Program-made: the position numbers and the translations under genes | Notes under the pieces: model-generated | The model's database searches: none | Told to the model about the DNA's origin: nothing | The model's input: the letters and a program-made list of their open reading frames with translations, nothing else | Assembly: GCF_027943255.1 (NCBI RefSeq) | Contig: NC_072893.1 | Span: 58,002,001-58,066,000 of the forward strand | DNA length: 64,000 nt | Source of the DNA: Anastrepha obliqua | Taxonomy: Eukaryota; Arthropoda; Insecta; Diptera; Tephritidae | Direction of reading: 5' to 3' | Shown here: positions 1 through 12,278 of the stretch, piece by piece | Layout: each line of letters begins with the position of its first letter | Numbering within the stretch: position 1 is the stretch's first letter

Positions 1-289
1 AAAAAAATAAATAAATAATTCGTTCGAAATGAGGAAGAAGCTGCCGTAAAGGTGAATAACGAGCGCTATCGAGCCATGTCGGCTAATTTTTGTGTTTCCC
101 AAAATTAATCAGCTAGGCATCGACGATATTTGGTTCTAAGGAACTTAACAATCGATTTATTGCATTATTTTCCATTGACATCATGCAGCCGGATTTCGGA
201 TTTTTTGGACAAAATAGTCATAAATTAGGCTGATCGAAAGAGCCATGTAACACGTAGCCGCGACGGACATATGCCGGATAGGTTAGGCT

Positions 290-912
290 AGGTTGAAGAG
301 GTTGTCCACTGTGTGGCACACTCAGGCTCATGGCCCATTGTTATGCCGCGTGGGAAACTAGCCTTTATCCCTCCTGAAAGCAATGTGTGCTATTCAAAAA
401 TTTCGCAAGATCTTTAATTTCGACAGAGCCGAGGTCTTCTAACTCGTTGAAGAAATGTCCGCCCAAAATGGCGAGTCTACGTCTGGATAGAGTAGGACAG
501 TGATACAGACGGTGCAGAAACCATGTGTTTGCACACTCATAATCTGGGCCGTAATAACCGAAGTGAGTGTGTTAAGACTGTGCTTATCTCTTCTTAGTAG
601 AAGCTCCGTGCGTTTAGTATTGAGAGTCGGCCACAGCTGTCGGGCGATTTTGCAAGTGGCTTCATTACGCAATCTTTTATTCGCTACTCTTACAATTTCC
701 TCGAGGATACGTAGTTTACATGTTTTCAAGGGTATACTTATATCAATGCCTATATATTCATCAGTCAATTTGGTACCCATTTTCGCTAGTTCATCGGCTC
801 TGCAGTTCCCCTCAATGTCACAATGGCCAGGAACACATGTTATCATTAGGTGAAATGACTCAGCCATCTCGTTAAGAGATGCGCGGCGTTTCGAGGCTAT
901 GCCGGATGTCAT
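290..912 (-). pseudogene. RNase H and C-terminal end of a non-LTR retrotransposon ORF2 (I/R1-like), degraded
   Basis: On the minus strand the translation carries the C-terminal RNase H signature VPGHCDIEGNCRADELAKMG near 800-850, followed by the connector typical of I/R1/Loa-type elements and a tail resembling LGxVEIKDLAKFLNSTHCF, which ends in a stop near 355. The tail is in another frame from the RNase H block, so at least one frameshift is present. The reverse transcriptase, endonuclease and ORF1 are absent, so this is a 5'-truncated copy. The first 290 bases hold no recognisable gene. The retroelement origin is secure; the clade assignment rests only on the presence of RNase H. Confidence 0.75.
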
Positions 913-1563
913 ACTCTAAAAATAAATGTCATAAATCATCTATCAGATTGTAATAAAAAGAAATTCATTTCAACATTATTTCTGTTTTTTCATATCATTT
1001 TAAGTTGTCAAGCGCTTAAAAAACACCCAATAGTTGTACGTGCATGTGAAATTTTTCCTATATAACAAAAAAGTTCACTTTTGCCGCATGGGGTTAGCAG
1101 CTGTCTTGCCCATATTAATTGGCTACTATTAACCCAGTTAAATCTTTTCTTTTCTTTTGAGGAATGTCTTTAAAGGTCACTGTTATGCGGATAATGCAGA
1201 AATGTTCTAATTAGAATTAGAATTACCGCACTAGCCAGTTTTGAGAGAACATCCAGAAACCTTCTTCTATAACCGTGCCAATGTTTGATTGAAAAATTGG
1301 CTACTGCTCAATCAGAAAATTTACTAGCAGAAATCATTGAAAAATATCAAAATGAAAAACAGTGAACGTTGCTGCTTTTCTAATACATTTGGCTTAAAAC
1401 AAACCAGCCAGTGGCCCGCCCTTTACCATACACGCAACCTTCCTTGCATAAACGAAAGTTCTTCAAATACGCACACCACTTAGTTATTGTGGCAGTCGCT
1501 CAAGTTGCGCATTTTTCATACAACATGACAACATGTTGAAGGATACTCTAAGTAAGACATGCT

Positions 1564-1590
1564 GCTACTACTGCTACTACTGCTACTACT
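1564..1590. repeat. Triplet microsatellite (CTGCTACTA)3
   Basis: Three copies of a 9-base CTG/CTA unit are seen directly. The repeat creates a Ser/Ala/Gln-rich illusion of coding potential in several frames. Confidence 0.8.
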
Positions 1591-1701
1591 GAAGCGTGTG
1601 GCACAACAGGCAGCGCTGATAAAATGTTCTTGGTAGTTGTAGTAGTGTACGCACTTTGAAAAGGTTAAAAACTTAAAGATGCACTTCATCATGTTTTCCC
1701 T

Positions 1702-1729
1702 GCAACAGCAACAACAACAGCAACAAAAC
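1702..1729. repeat. CAA/CAG microsatellite
   Basis: A mixed CAG/CAA tract gives a short poly-Gln run in one frame. Such 'opa'-like tracts are common in fly spacers and do not indicate a gene here. Confidence 0.75.
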
Positions 1730-2884
1730 AAGCATAAAGAACACATCTGCAATAACAACAAGAACTGTGGGAACGCTATCAGCACAAGTGCAAGTAAACA
1801 AGCTGCAATCGCTTGCACACTCATACATACACAAATACACATGAAGCAAATTTCCACAATTGTATACATATATATACATACATACATCGTACACGTGCAT
1901 ATGTATTTGAACTCTGCTAACTCAATGATAAATACAATGAGCGCAGTCTGGTACCATGTAATGAGCGTTTTGGCTGGGAGGAGCGCTGCCCAAATTGCGA
2001 ATGAAGTCCTTTTAATCTACCCAAACGAACTTTATTTCTTTCATCAACTTTGTTCAGTGTCTTTTACATTTTTGTTTGTGGCTTGAGCAATCGTTGCTGT
2101 GGGGCAAAAGTGGTGATGGTTTCTAATTCACAGAGTGAAGCCCTGCTGATGACTTGCATCCACAATTATTGCATTAATGCAAAAACACTAAAATATGCAC
2201 ACACACAGTTTGTTCAAGAATTGTCCGAACAAATTTAAACAACTGAACGCATTCAGTTAAGAATAGAGCTTTATTTTTGTTTTATTAGAAGAATTTCGGT
2301 GAAAGCTAGTAATTTCATTGTCATTTTTAATTATTAGTAAGACCGTGACTTACACGACCCCCTATTCTATTAGAAGTGGATGCAGTATATAGTGGGATAT
2401 ATGTAAGGGCTCCTATTCAGACTTATTTAGTTATTGACAGCTGTACAAACTTTTAAACTGTTAAACCTTTTATATGAGACATCTGAAGATGATCTGATCT
2501 CTATTAGAAAAGGTAAGACTGTGCAAAATACCAGCAGCCTTCAACTGGTTACCGTGAAGCCTTCTCTATGTATGCAGCCATAATATTTTTTCGAAGTTCA
2601 GTTATTTTAGAATGCAAAGAAAAACTATAAAGAAAAGCACCTGAAGGAGCTGAGGGAAGAAAAATTCCAACACTGTTTCGATAGGTGAAAGATTCACCCA
2701 TAAATATGTAAGTAAGGCTTCTAGCGATAAAGGAGAGGTGTACGTATACATTGAAAGTAATAATATAAAATAAAATAAATAAGAAAATAGTTTGCAATGT
2801 CAGTATGGACTGTTTGAAATAGCATAATACAAAGTTATTGGTATCTAGCATGCCGACCCTCTTTACCACCTGGAGCAAGGTCAA

Positions 2885-3245
2885 CCATTAACAACCCCAA
2901 AATGTGCGATGTCACCTTCGACAGTTTGCACTCCTTCTAGCCGCATACAACCGCAATTGCCACTAAGGTCCAAAACCGCAACAAGGTCCTCAAATCTCTA
3001 ACCGGCAGAACTTCAGGAAAAGACAAAGAAATATTACTGGCGACATTTAAACCCATTGGCCGATCGATACTAAATTACGCTACGCCCATCTGATCGCCTG
3101 GTACTGGTGATTCGCAAGGTATAAAGATTCAGACCCGTCAGAATGCTGTTATCAAGACAGCCACGGGATGCCTTCTGATGTCCCCCATGCAACACCTTCA
3201 CAACGAAGCTTCCAAGCTTTCGGCTTCCGTAGTAAAATGCTCAAC
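2885..3245 (+). pseudogene. Jockey-like non-LTR reverse transcriptase, thumb-region fragment
   Basis: Plus-strand translation matches the post-catalytic part of Jockey-clade RTs: a TKVQNRNKVLKSL block, then KDKEILLATFKPIGRSILNYATPI, a degenerate SPxT.DSQ stretch and a block similar to NAVIKTATGCLLMSPMQHLHNE. Stops interrupt it (for example after PI). The YADD/FADD core is missing, as is the C-terminus after about 3245, where the frame is lost. This is a short internal fragment; the family call is from motif recognition. Confidence 0.65.
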
Positions 3246-3289
3246 AAGCAATTTCTGCTTGAGTGAGGAATCACCTCAGCGGGTATTTG

Positions 3290-3576
3290 CTAGCAACGGA
3301 GCCACCTCCCAGACGAGTCAGGAGGCTGAGTCATTTCGTCCGGACGGATGCAAGCGCTCCGGTTCTGAAAGTATCATATTTGATGCGATACCAGCTGGTG
3401 GAATAGCACAGGAAGAAGAAAGCCTCCTCTGCGTTGGAAAGATCAGGTGGGGAAGGACTTGGCTTCACTTGGTGTGGCCAAATGACGCCGGTTACCACGA
3501 GAAAAAAATGGTTGGCGCACTTTGTTAAACTCGTCCAAAATCGCGTAAGCGGTTAACGCGCCAATTAAGAAGAAGC
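3290..3576 (+). pseudogene. 3' end of a second non-LTR element (RTE/Jockey-type C-terminal tail)
   Basis: The translation contains PPLRWKDQVGKDLASLGVA followed by a broken KKWLAHFVKL block, a pattern typical of the extreme C-terminus of RTE/BovB-like and some Jockey-like ORFs. Frameshifts surround both blocks. It ends in an AAGAAGAAG-type tail near 3568-3576, which fits a non-LTR 3' tail. It abuts the preceding RT fragment but probably belongs to another element. Assignment is moderate. Confidence 0.45.
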
Positions 3577-4790
3577 ATAATTTTTCTCTTAAATAATTCC
3601 ATTGTCTGATCATTTCTCAACGCAACTGTAAAAACAAAAAACTTCACACATACTCCGTATGAGACTAAGAGCAGAGTAGTCTGTTGTTTTGCTGCATTAA
3701 ATGGGTGACAAACATAAAGCAAACCTATGATACGTGGGATAAGACAATATTCATGTTTGTTATTCGGCGAACGCCTAATGAAATAAAAACTTTTTAGCCA
3801 AGCTAAAGTAAAACAAAATATTTCAAATTTTAAAAAGGATTGTAGTCAAAATAGCTTACAGATTATCAGTTAGATGGCAAGAAAACTGGATTGCACTTGT
3901 AAATTTGAATTACCAAGAAGAGCCAATAATAATATCGAAATCCACTTCTTCAAAAACTTTAACAACGAGAAAAATTTTAACGAAATTGTGGTACTCTTAC
4001 GGGAATACTAAAGATACCAATTTTAGTATTGACTTTTGATCCCGCATTTCTGAGACTCGGAATCACGGGAATGTTTTAAATATAAATCATGAATCGTCCT
4101 GGTATATAAATTTTTGTAAAGTTCAAAAAATTTAGCGAAAATTCAATAAGTTTCTTATTTTCTGCTAAATATAACCGAAAAATTTTGCTGAAATTTAAAG
4201 ATAAATAGCTTTCGAATATTAGTTATTAAGTTCAAAATAAAGCCGGAACTAAAATGTTTCACTTATTAGTATTTTCTCAAATAACGGCTCCTTAGAAATA
4301 CTTTAGATTCATGGTGGAAAGATGTAGTGATGGATAAGTTAGTGATGTTTAAATAATGGAGAAAGTAACAATCGAGCCAACAATCGGCTTGTCGAACAAG
4401 TAAAATTTAGTGAAAATATCGCTTTTCTATATAATTATAATACTATTCGCAATATTAAAACACTTATTTTTTATCTTTGTAAAAGAAAAATTTAAAAGAA
4501 ATTCCGTATATGCCCCTCTATCTGATAGTTACTTTAATTGATCTCATTACAACAAGGATATTATTTTTTGTGTCTTCTTCATTATTATTTGTATTAATTG
4601 CAATGATTCCATTTTTTCTTTATGAAAATTTACTGAAATGTGCAAATAAAGTTGCCATAGGCTACCAGCTTCCAAGATATTTTGATTGAGTGTAATCTTA
4701 TGTTAAACGGGACTGGCAATTCGTTGCTAGGAACTGCGATAGAGAACCATCGATGTGTCTTAACACTCTCACTTGCAAAAATTAATAGTC
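3577..4790. other. AT-rich spacer
   Basis: Nothing recognisable on either strand; open frames are short and without motifs. Confidence 0.5.
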
Positions 4791-6320
4791 TCCCAAAAAC
4801 TTGAAAGAGGTGGGGTAAAAGTGGTAGCATATGCCCACGATGTGACGGTAATGGCATCAGTATGGAGTCCTAACACGATCATTGGGGTCATTTCAAAGGC
4901 GCCGGGCGAGCTCAACTCTTGGGCCACAGGCCGTGATGGTCTTAGTTTAATCCCACGTAAAACAGAACACCAGATACAAGGTACCAATTTTTACCCTACC
5001 AAATATTAATGGATAAGCTCTCCCAATTTCATCCAGCGCAAGAAATAATCTTGGACTCCAAACTTAGCAAGAAAATTAAATTGAAGTAAGGTAAGGAAAG
5101 CAGAAATGGCTCCATATGCCTAAGAACGTATGCATGGATGAAGATTGGGTCTTCAACCTAAGTATACCGCATGGCTGTATAAGGCGGTGGCCGGCCGCCG
5201 TAACCGAATGACTTGGTACGTGACTACCATTCGCAATTCACAGAGAAAACGTAGCTTCGAATCTCGGAGAAACACCAAAATTAAGAAAAAATTGTTTCTA
5301 ATAGCGGTCGCCCCTCGGTAGGCAAACCTCCAAGTGTATTTTTGCCATGAAAAAGCTCCTCATAAAAAATATCTGCCGTTCGGAGACGGCTTGAAACTGT
5401 AGGTCCCTCCATTTGAGGAACAACATCAAGACACGCGCCACAAATAGGAGGAGGAGCAATTTTGTCATACGGATCGTTAGTTTGGTGGAAAGCTCCTGGA
5501 AGAGATGTGAATATCAAAGTACTTAGCAAAATCCAAAGATTAGACTGTGCAATTAAGGTTGGTGCATCTAGATCATGTCCTAGGAAGGCTCTTAATGCGC
5601 TGATACACGTTATTCCGGTAGATGCCCTTATCAAAAAGATGGTAACCATGAATGCATTTAGGTTAAATGAAGCGGGTCGTTGGAGGGGAAAAAACTTATG
5701 GTCATGCCAGTCTATTATTACGACAAACTCAGTTCTCCTCGGGGAGGACAATCAGCGCCAATTATCATTCAATAGGAATTTTGCCACTCTCTTTCCATCT
5801 CGAAAGGAATGGAGTAAGGGACTTTTACTAAACAACTTCGACACCACAGTCTACACAGGTGGTTCAAAAATGGATTGCGGTGCTGGAGCTGGCAAATATT
5901 CTTAGGTATAGACTTAGAATTGAAAAATCATTTGCATTTTCCCAATGCTAGCAGTAATGAAAGTAATGGCAATAGAGGAAGCTTGAAGGCTACAAATCAC
6001 AGGCTTCTCTTCTAAGGATAATATTACTATTCTTTCAGATAGCCAAGCTGCACTCCAAGCACTTTATTCAGCTACAACAGCCTGTAAACTGGTGAAATAA
6101 AGCTGAAAAAAATTAAGAAAAAGGAAACGAGTTTCCATTTCCTCTGTGAATGCACTGCCTCATGGATGGAGAGAATGTCAACCTCGGGCAAAACACTATT
6201 GAGGAGTCTGAAACAACCATCTGGTTTAGACGTCAACAACCTAGTAAGGTTCTTAAACTGCACAGACTGGATATAGTCATGCTATAAATAACCATTAAAC
6301 TAGCTGGTAATAAATAAACC
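4791..6320 (+). pseudogene. I/R1-like non-LTR retrotransposon: RT end plus RNase H, split by a SINE
   Basis: Starts in the RT palm at GVKVVAYAHDVTVMA (about 4813-4857). The catalytic box is YAHD instead of YADD, so the polymerase site is broken. A thumb segment (5100-5185) is cut by the SINE at 5190-5457 and resumes at ILSYGSLVWWKAPGRD (5459 on). It then runs through PSRKEWSKG to an RNase H start, VYTGGSKMDCGAGAG (D-to-G in the usual YTDGSK), and an ILSDSQAALQAL block near 6030-6060. An internal deletion near 6105 joins this to a C-terminal FLCEC zinc-knuckle-like tail and a LVRFLNCTDW end. The 3' end is an ATAAATAA-type tail near 6315. Several stops make it non-functional. Confidence 0.8.
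5190..5457 (+). mobile_element. tRNA-headed SINE, copy A (3' end missing)
   Basis: The copy starts in the GGCCGCCGTAACCGAATG head, which contains a Pol III A-box-like block, and carries a B-box-like TTCGAATCTCGG near 5250. The body, shared with six other copies here, follows. It sits within the RT thumb of the retroelement at 4791-6320: the frame reads into KAV before it and ILSYGS after it. The 3' end, present in copy B, is lost after the GGAGGAGGAGC block. Confidence 0.85.
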
Positions 6321-7479
6321 ACCCCTTAAACCAATCAACCATTTCCAAATTCATAACAACTAAAACCGTGACTTTCTGGAGATAAAGATCTCAAAGATTT
6401 CAAAATTGCTCTCAAAGATGCAGAAAAGCTTGCCAAAATAAAAGGATTGTCACTCAAGAGAAATACAAGAGCGGTAAAACGAAGCCACATAATGATGACT
6501 AAAAGACGATGTTAATAGTGACATCGCAGACAATAAAAGGCACAACAATAATTAGAACTAAAAATACCAGCGGAAGTATAGCAAAACACCAAAAGAAATC
6601 TACAACAGCAACGTTGACATTGCACATCAAAAAACAAAACAATTTCAAGCTTTCGCAAAAATCATCAAAAATATATATAAATATAAATATATACTCATGC
6701 TTATTCCTTCCACATACACGTATAGTATGTATACTTCTGCCAACTAGCATAAATTGTAGTAACAACAACAATAATAGCTGCACAAGTGTTTTCAATTACG
6801 ACGTGCCCATTGATGCGCCGCAAAGTGTGCTACTCTATTTTGCATATGCCAACATATTTACCCAACAACAGCGAATTTTCCTCAAATATTTACTTGCTCA
6901 AAATTCATTCTGTCGACTTCGCGCAAGTAATGGAGAATGTGTGTACATGTATATTATGTGGTGTTTTCTTTCCCTTTTCTCAAGAGTACGTGCTGGTAAT
7001 TTTCCCACTACAAACTGCTTTCCGTGCTCTTTTTACACTACTCCATAAATAATCTGCGGTTGCTCGAAGAATTCAAAAATATTACTATAAGACAATATTA
7101 CAGATTGCAGTTTATAAATATGGTACACCCACTCGTCGAAGAAAAAGCCAACCCACGCACCTTTTGTGATCATAAATTTTGGCATTTATTTTTTTTAAAT
7201 TTATTTTAACTCATTTATTATAAAAATATGGTTCATTCCTTAACAAAAGCTATATGATAATTCAGAAAAATGCATGCAATTTCCGGCAAAGTTCAGCGCT
7301 TTTTAATCAGAATTTTTAGAAAGCTTTTGGATATGAAAATGAATAGTAGTAAGAAACTTAGCCAAAAGATCTGCTCTAAGACTGAAGATGTCTCGACAAT
7401 TCTCACAGAAGCTTTCTGGTCAGGTCAACATTGTAGATTTAAACGGAAGATCAGACTACGTAATTCCACGAAATAAATT
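6321..7479. other. AT-rich spacer
   Basis: No domain is seen on either strand. The 179-codon plus frame at 6509-7048 is low-complexity and rich in Thr, Asn and Lys, and I regard it as chance. An AAC/AAT-rich tract lies at 6763-6778. Confidence 0.5.
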
Positions 7480-8300
7480 TGGCAAAAGCCTAGCGTCATT
7501 ACAGAGCAAAATGAATGGCAGAAAGGTCTAGAATCTGCATACCATTGCAATATAATTTATTTACATTGGAGTCCACATCTGCGGAGGGAGTAGAGCGGCT
7601 CTCTTTTGTCCGTAATTTGATCCCCAAAAGTCTTTCAGACTCTCTAATGACTGTAGTACACTTCAAGCTGAAATCTACGCCGCAACAAAAGCAGCTGAAT
7701 TAGCTCTGGAATTAACTCCTCTCAAACGGCTATTAAAGCAATTACGTTTCCTTGCACCAAGAGTGCAGATCCAAAATGGATGAACTCTGTGGAAATGGGC
7801 AGCCAAAATGGGATACCAGGTCACAAAGTACTGGAAGGAAATGAGAGATTCGATGAGCTCGGTAAGGCAGGTATTCGCTCGCCTAGATTAAGCACGTCAG
7901 ACATATACCCATCACTGTCCTTTCTGAAAACGGATCTAAATGAGGAACTTACTCTGGAAACGCAGTCGATATGGGAACATTCAACCTCTTACAAAACTGC
8001 CAAAATTATGCTAAGGACTTGGAATACGAAAACTGCAAACTTTATTTTATCACTGTCTAGGAAAGACTGCAAAATATTATTTGGAGTACTGACGGGACAC
8101 TGTCTCACCCCACATCACTCAGGGATTAGTTCAGAGCGATGCATGACTTTAGAACACCTACTTATTTTTCCACTGCTCTGCTTTCTTTAGGACTCGGCAA
8201 ATGTGCATAGGATTAACACATTTTTCATCCTTGAAGAATATTATTGACAGGCTGAACGGCTTGTTAAAACTCGCGAATACGTGCATTAAGAATTGCATAA
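7480..8300 (+). pseudogene. RNase H region and C-terminus of an I/R1-like non-LTR element
   Basis: Frames in order: an eroded IIYTDGSK-like start near 7545, a LQAEIYAATKAAELALEL helix (about 7665-7710), a broken SDSQAA segment, then IPGHKVLEGNERFDELGKAG (about 7812-7871), which keeps the G-N-E/D motif of the RNase H C-terminal strand-helix. A connector, an LTGHCLTPHHSG block (8090-8130) and an EHLLIFP zinc-knuckle remnant follow. After a frameshift an INxLNGLLKLA-like tail extends to about 8280. At least three frameshifts or stops are present. Confidence 0.7.
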
Positions 8301-9049
8301 AATAATATCTTCGACTCCAAATACATAGAACTGGCAGCACAATAAAGTCTAGAGGTCTAAGTGAAATCATTTTACAGATCAGCCACCACTACCTAACCTA
8401 TCCTTTGGGAATAAAATTTTACAGCTCACTCAATTTTAGTAATACAGTAAATCGAAAATTTTAAGTACCTCAAAAATCGCGGAGGTTTTTATTTTTTTAT
8501 GGATTTTTGAGTTTTTTCTAAATAAAATACACTTTTAATATGGAGAAAAAGTTCAACATAGTTCTAGATGTAAACCTTAACCTGGAGTTGAGCTTTATGT
8601 TTCTTGCTACTTGTATGTGCAGAAAGCCCGCGCGATATATATATTTTTTTTTTTGTGATGTATCCGCTTTGTTCTATGATTTTCTTTGATATGACCTACG
8701 AGGACAAAGTATCAAGAGTAAGCGTTTGTAATCTCAAACCAATTTTTAGAAATGTACTTTAGCACGTAACCTTGTTGAAAAGGGGAAGACGAGGAAAGGA
8801 GTGGTCACTGAGTTGCTCGTTTCAGATAACTTGCCTTGTGCTTTCATTACTCTCAATGTTGTTATTGACTGAATTGAGAATTAAAGCAATTACAAGCGTC
8901 GGAGTTACCCTGTGTGAACGTCGCAGACAGCATCAGAGAGAATCCGCAGAGTTGAAGTATGAATACGGTTTAAGTAAATTTTATCTATAGCACGCGCAAC
9001 TATTTTTTTTCTAGCGAGTAATTTTTTCAGAAAATTTGCTTTGCATATT
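8301..9049. other. Spacer without a recognised gene
   Basis: AT-rich. A 72-codon plus frame at 8772-8990 has no motif. Nothing further seen. Confidence 0.5.
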
Positions 9050-9383
9050 ATATTAGTTAGGAGCAAAAGAAATCCATTATTTTTGCGTAAAATTTTTGCG
9101 CAAATGGTTGAAAACTGTTTTATTGTCTATCTGTGGCTCCTGGGCGATGCTACGACTACTAATATGCCGTCAGCTTTGATTATTTCTGTGGCTTTATTGG
9201 CATTTTCGACGACGGGTCTGCCTGTGCGAGGTGCAACTTTAACATCAAAAATGCCTGAACGGTGTCATAATTAGCTGTTACTGTATCGGCACCAGAAACA
9301 CCATTCACAATTTCAACGCCCTGGCTTACATTTTCAAAGAAAAACTGTAAAATGTACCGCATTTTCTCTTTGTTGACTTCCAT
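9050..9383 (-). pseudogene. mariner transposase, N-terminal fragment
   Basis: Begins at ATG 9381-9383 with MEVNKEKMRYILQFFFENV, the first helix of the mariner DNA-binding domain, followed by an eroded IVNGVSGADTVTANY. A frameshift near 9265 leads to DVKVAPRTGRPVVEN, and another near 9160 to HISSRSIAQEPQIDNKTVFN, the second helix-turn-helix of mariner transposases. The copy stops after HLRKNF near 9080; the catalytic domain and 3' TIR are absent. The length seen (about 100 residues of about 345) covers only the paired HTH region. Confidence 0.85.
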
Positions 9384-11387
9384 TGTTTACACCCAGTAAC
9401 TCACAACGAGTGGAATAAACAAATAGCAGGAAATATTTTTTTTAGTGTGAAATGTCACCTTGCCAATAAGCAGAAACTTTAAATTGTTAGATCGATACTT
9501 TACAAGATATCGATCACTACAGCCGTCTAACAGGATAATAATGACTTTCTTTTTATCTAAAGAAATATTTAACGTTCACTCACAGCCCACACAGACCATT
9601 TTCGTTTTTTTTTTTCATATATCTCACAGTATAAATAAAATCGGACTATAAACGCTATTTTTCCAAATATTTTCGCCGTAAGAGAAATATATTTTATCAA
9701 AAATATTTTTTTTTCCAAAATATTTTTTTTTCCAAAAATATTTTTTTTTTTTCACAAATATTTTTTCTTTTACAACGCCTCTCAATATATGCCACAAGAC
9801 CTTATAAAAATGTTTTTCGGTTATCCTAACCTCAAAATAAGGATGATACCAGACCGTAAATGATGCTTTACTAAAAATCCGAACTCCGGCACCCCCCAGT
9901 GGGTAAAATTTTTACGAAGTTATTTCATTCATTGTAATATTATTGTATACAATATTACTAATAAACTATTATTTTTAACATAATTTATATTCTAAACAGC
10001 AGGCAAATAGGATCATAAATGTTACATACTTCGACCCCACGCCACATAACGGGTTAATTGATGCCAGGTATTTAAATGCTTTAGAGACCTGAGCATTATA
10101 TAATATTTGAAATCTCTAGCTTGTACCGAATAGACCAGAATATAAGCAACCTAATAGAAATGTTTTAAATACATAAGCATATTACATATTTTTGACTACC
10201 CCACTGAAGATATCTTTTTCATTTCCTTTCCACACACACTTAACAGAAACTTTCTCTGAGTCGTCCTTGTTTCATAGGCACTCATGTTTTTGCTTTGTTT
10301 TGCGGCTCATTTCAATTGCGTATTCTGTAGTTATTATGGTTATTGTTATTGTCATTGTTGTTATCACAACACAGCTTATTGTTGTTGTTACCATAATTAT
10401 TGCGGTTGTTGTGATCATCGTAATTGCTTTGTGCTACATTCAAGTTTCAAATATTTATTTATACAATGTATACTTATACATATATACTTATCCATATGTA
10501 TGTAGGCTCAGCTCCAAGCGCCTTTACATGCACCAACCGCTTCCGGTTCTAATTATGTCTCACATATTGCATTTTGAGGTGTAACAAGTGAATTAAAGAT
10601 GTTACCTGTGAATAACACTCAATCTACTCTACATGAATCCATATACTTAATAGGCAACAGCCTCCACTTTATGAGTTTTTTAGGAACATTAAAGTTTTTT
10701 CATTGTGGCGGAAAAATAGGTTACTTCATACTTTCGAACAGCTGTTGGCGCTGCTGTAAATGTTCGTAGATTTTTTATGTAGCGCGTAAGGGTTTTCTAC
10801 GGTATAACTAAATAGGGGTGTGTGAGTGGGTAGCACTCATCGAGGAGGCGAGTATATTTGAGAATGTTGGTGAGAAATATTTCAAAGTATGCCTTGTATT
10901 TGTCGACGTCTGTGGCAAAACTTGTTTCAATTTAAATTTGCAGTTTGTGTTGCTGTTGTTGTTTGGGTGGCAGCATGTTTACTTTATCGCCACAAGGCAA
11001 GGCTGTAAGTGCGCGTCAGTACTAAGGCATGGCAATTGATTTCAATTGGTTGTTTAAGCGGAAATTTTGGGTAATTTGAAAATTAAATAAGGAAGTTAAA
11101 TGGAAAACTTCTCGAAATGTTGAATTAAGTTAAAGGAATCAGTCTCTTGTTAAAAAGTGATTCTTTTAGTGTCACAATATTGCGGTGTATTAAGTGTAGC
11201 TTTGATCTTTCAGAGGTTTTAAGATTTTTCCCAAAGTCTGTCAGAAAATACCGCAACTGATTAAATTACTCATCTTTATCAGGCCTCTCTTAAATTTTTG
11301 AGTAAGCATAAGCTTGATCTGGTGACCTAATGTTCGTGGTTTTAAGAAAAGCAGTACCTCAGTTAGTGACGTTTGGCTTGGCATTGC
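9384..11387. other. AT-rich spacer with T-rich tandem tract
   Basis: Contains the T-tract repeat at 9697-9770. Frames at 10192-10584 are driven by GTT/ATT-rich sequence and show no domain. No gene recognised. Confidence 0.5.
9697..9770. repeat. Short tandem repeat, about 18-19 bp unit (AAAATATTTTTTTTTCC-like), about 4 copies
   Basis: Repeated AAATATTTTTTTTTCC/CACA blocks are visible directly, with unit length varying through the T run. Confidence 0.7.
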
Positions 11388-12109
11388 TTAAGGGGTTACA
11401 TGGGTTTCGTCGGGTAAAAAAGGCCTATTTTCAATATTTTTTTTCTATGTAAAAAATTATTTATTTAATTCAAACTTTTTTCTGTCTTATAGATACATAT
11501 TTAAAGAACAATTTCTGATATTTTCAAAAAACAAAAATTAAAACTCCTCCATTGTGACGTCATTTTCGGAGACCCCTCGAAAAAAAGGTGCGTCCGCGTT
11601 GTCAGCATAACTCCTGACAGGCTCATCAAAAATGAAAAAACAAAAATAAGTGCTTTAGTAAAGACCATAAACTCGTGCTTGAACGAAGGAAAGAAAAAAA
11701 GTAAAAATTGGAATTTTGGCAGACATTTTTGCAAACAAATGAAAATTTCGGTCAAATTTGCTTGACATTTCGTTTTTTTTTAAATAGTTGTAATTAAAAA
11801 AAACAAAATCCTTCGTTCAAGCACGAGTAAATTGTGTTTCGAATGTGTAAAATTTCATCAAAATCGGTTGAATAGCTTTCGAGAACATTTGACAACCGAC
11901 TTTGAAAGCACGGTTCCGAGAAAAACGCGTTTAAAGTTTTGAGTAACAATAAAAGTGGCTTGGAGCGCACACATTCCAAAGGCTGTATCTCCGAATTTAT
12001 TATTCGGATCGACTTAAAAATTTTGGATAATATTCCAGAGAAGTTGTAGAAATTAATAAGCAAAAAAAAATCGATTTTTTGAACCAACGAAACCCATGTA
12101 ACCCCTCAA
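11388..12109. mobile_element. Non-autonomous inverted-repeat element (about 722 bp), GGGGTTACAT termini
   Basis: The left end TTAAGGGGTTACATGGGT (from 11388) is the reverse complement of the right end (to 12109), over GGGGTTACATGGGTTTCGT and beyond with a few mismatches. Inside is a second, perfect 20-bp inverted repeat: ACTCGTGCTTGAACGAAGGA at 11671-11690 and its complement at 11809-11828. Flanks read TTAA on the left and TCAA on the right, compatible with a decayed TTAA target duplication. There is no credible ORF. I read it as a MITE-like DNA element of unknown superfamily. Confidence 0.65.
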
Positions 12110-12278
12110 CAAATCATAATTGACCGCTGAGTTATTTCATGCTAAGTGGCTCAAGTATTTTGGACCTTGGCGTCAACTCTTCTAAAAATTGATTTATTTG
12201 TAGGCTTGAGTATAATAAGAAGTAAACTGAATAAATGTTTAGATTTATTTAATGTTGAAAATTTTGGTCCACACTTTT

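Larger units (their letters stand above)
913..2884. other. Spacer without a recognised gene
   Basis: This AT-rich stretch contains two triplet microsatellites (listed separately). The open frames across 1516-2240 owe their length to the CAG/CAA-type repeats and show no domain. A 111-codon minus frame at 2549-2884 has no recognisable motif. No promoter or RNA gene was identified. Confidence 0.5.

Noticed and set aside
1516..2086. Long frames on both strands with poly-Gln, poly-Ser or poly-Cys runs
   Set aside because: They arise from the CTG/CTA and CAA/CAG microsatellites and have no domain.
5281..5751. 156-codon minus-strand frame
   Set aside because: It is the antisense of a SINE fused to antisense RT sequence; no independent coding signal.
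6509..7048. 179-codon plus frame
   Set aside because: Low complexity, no motif, and overlapped by an equally open frame in another phase.
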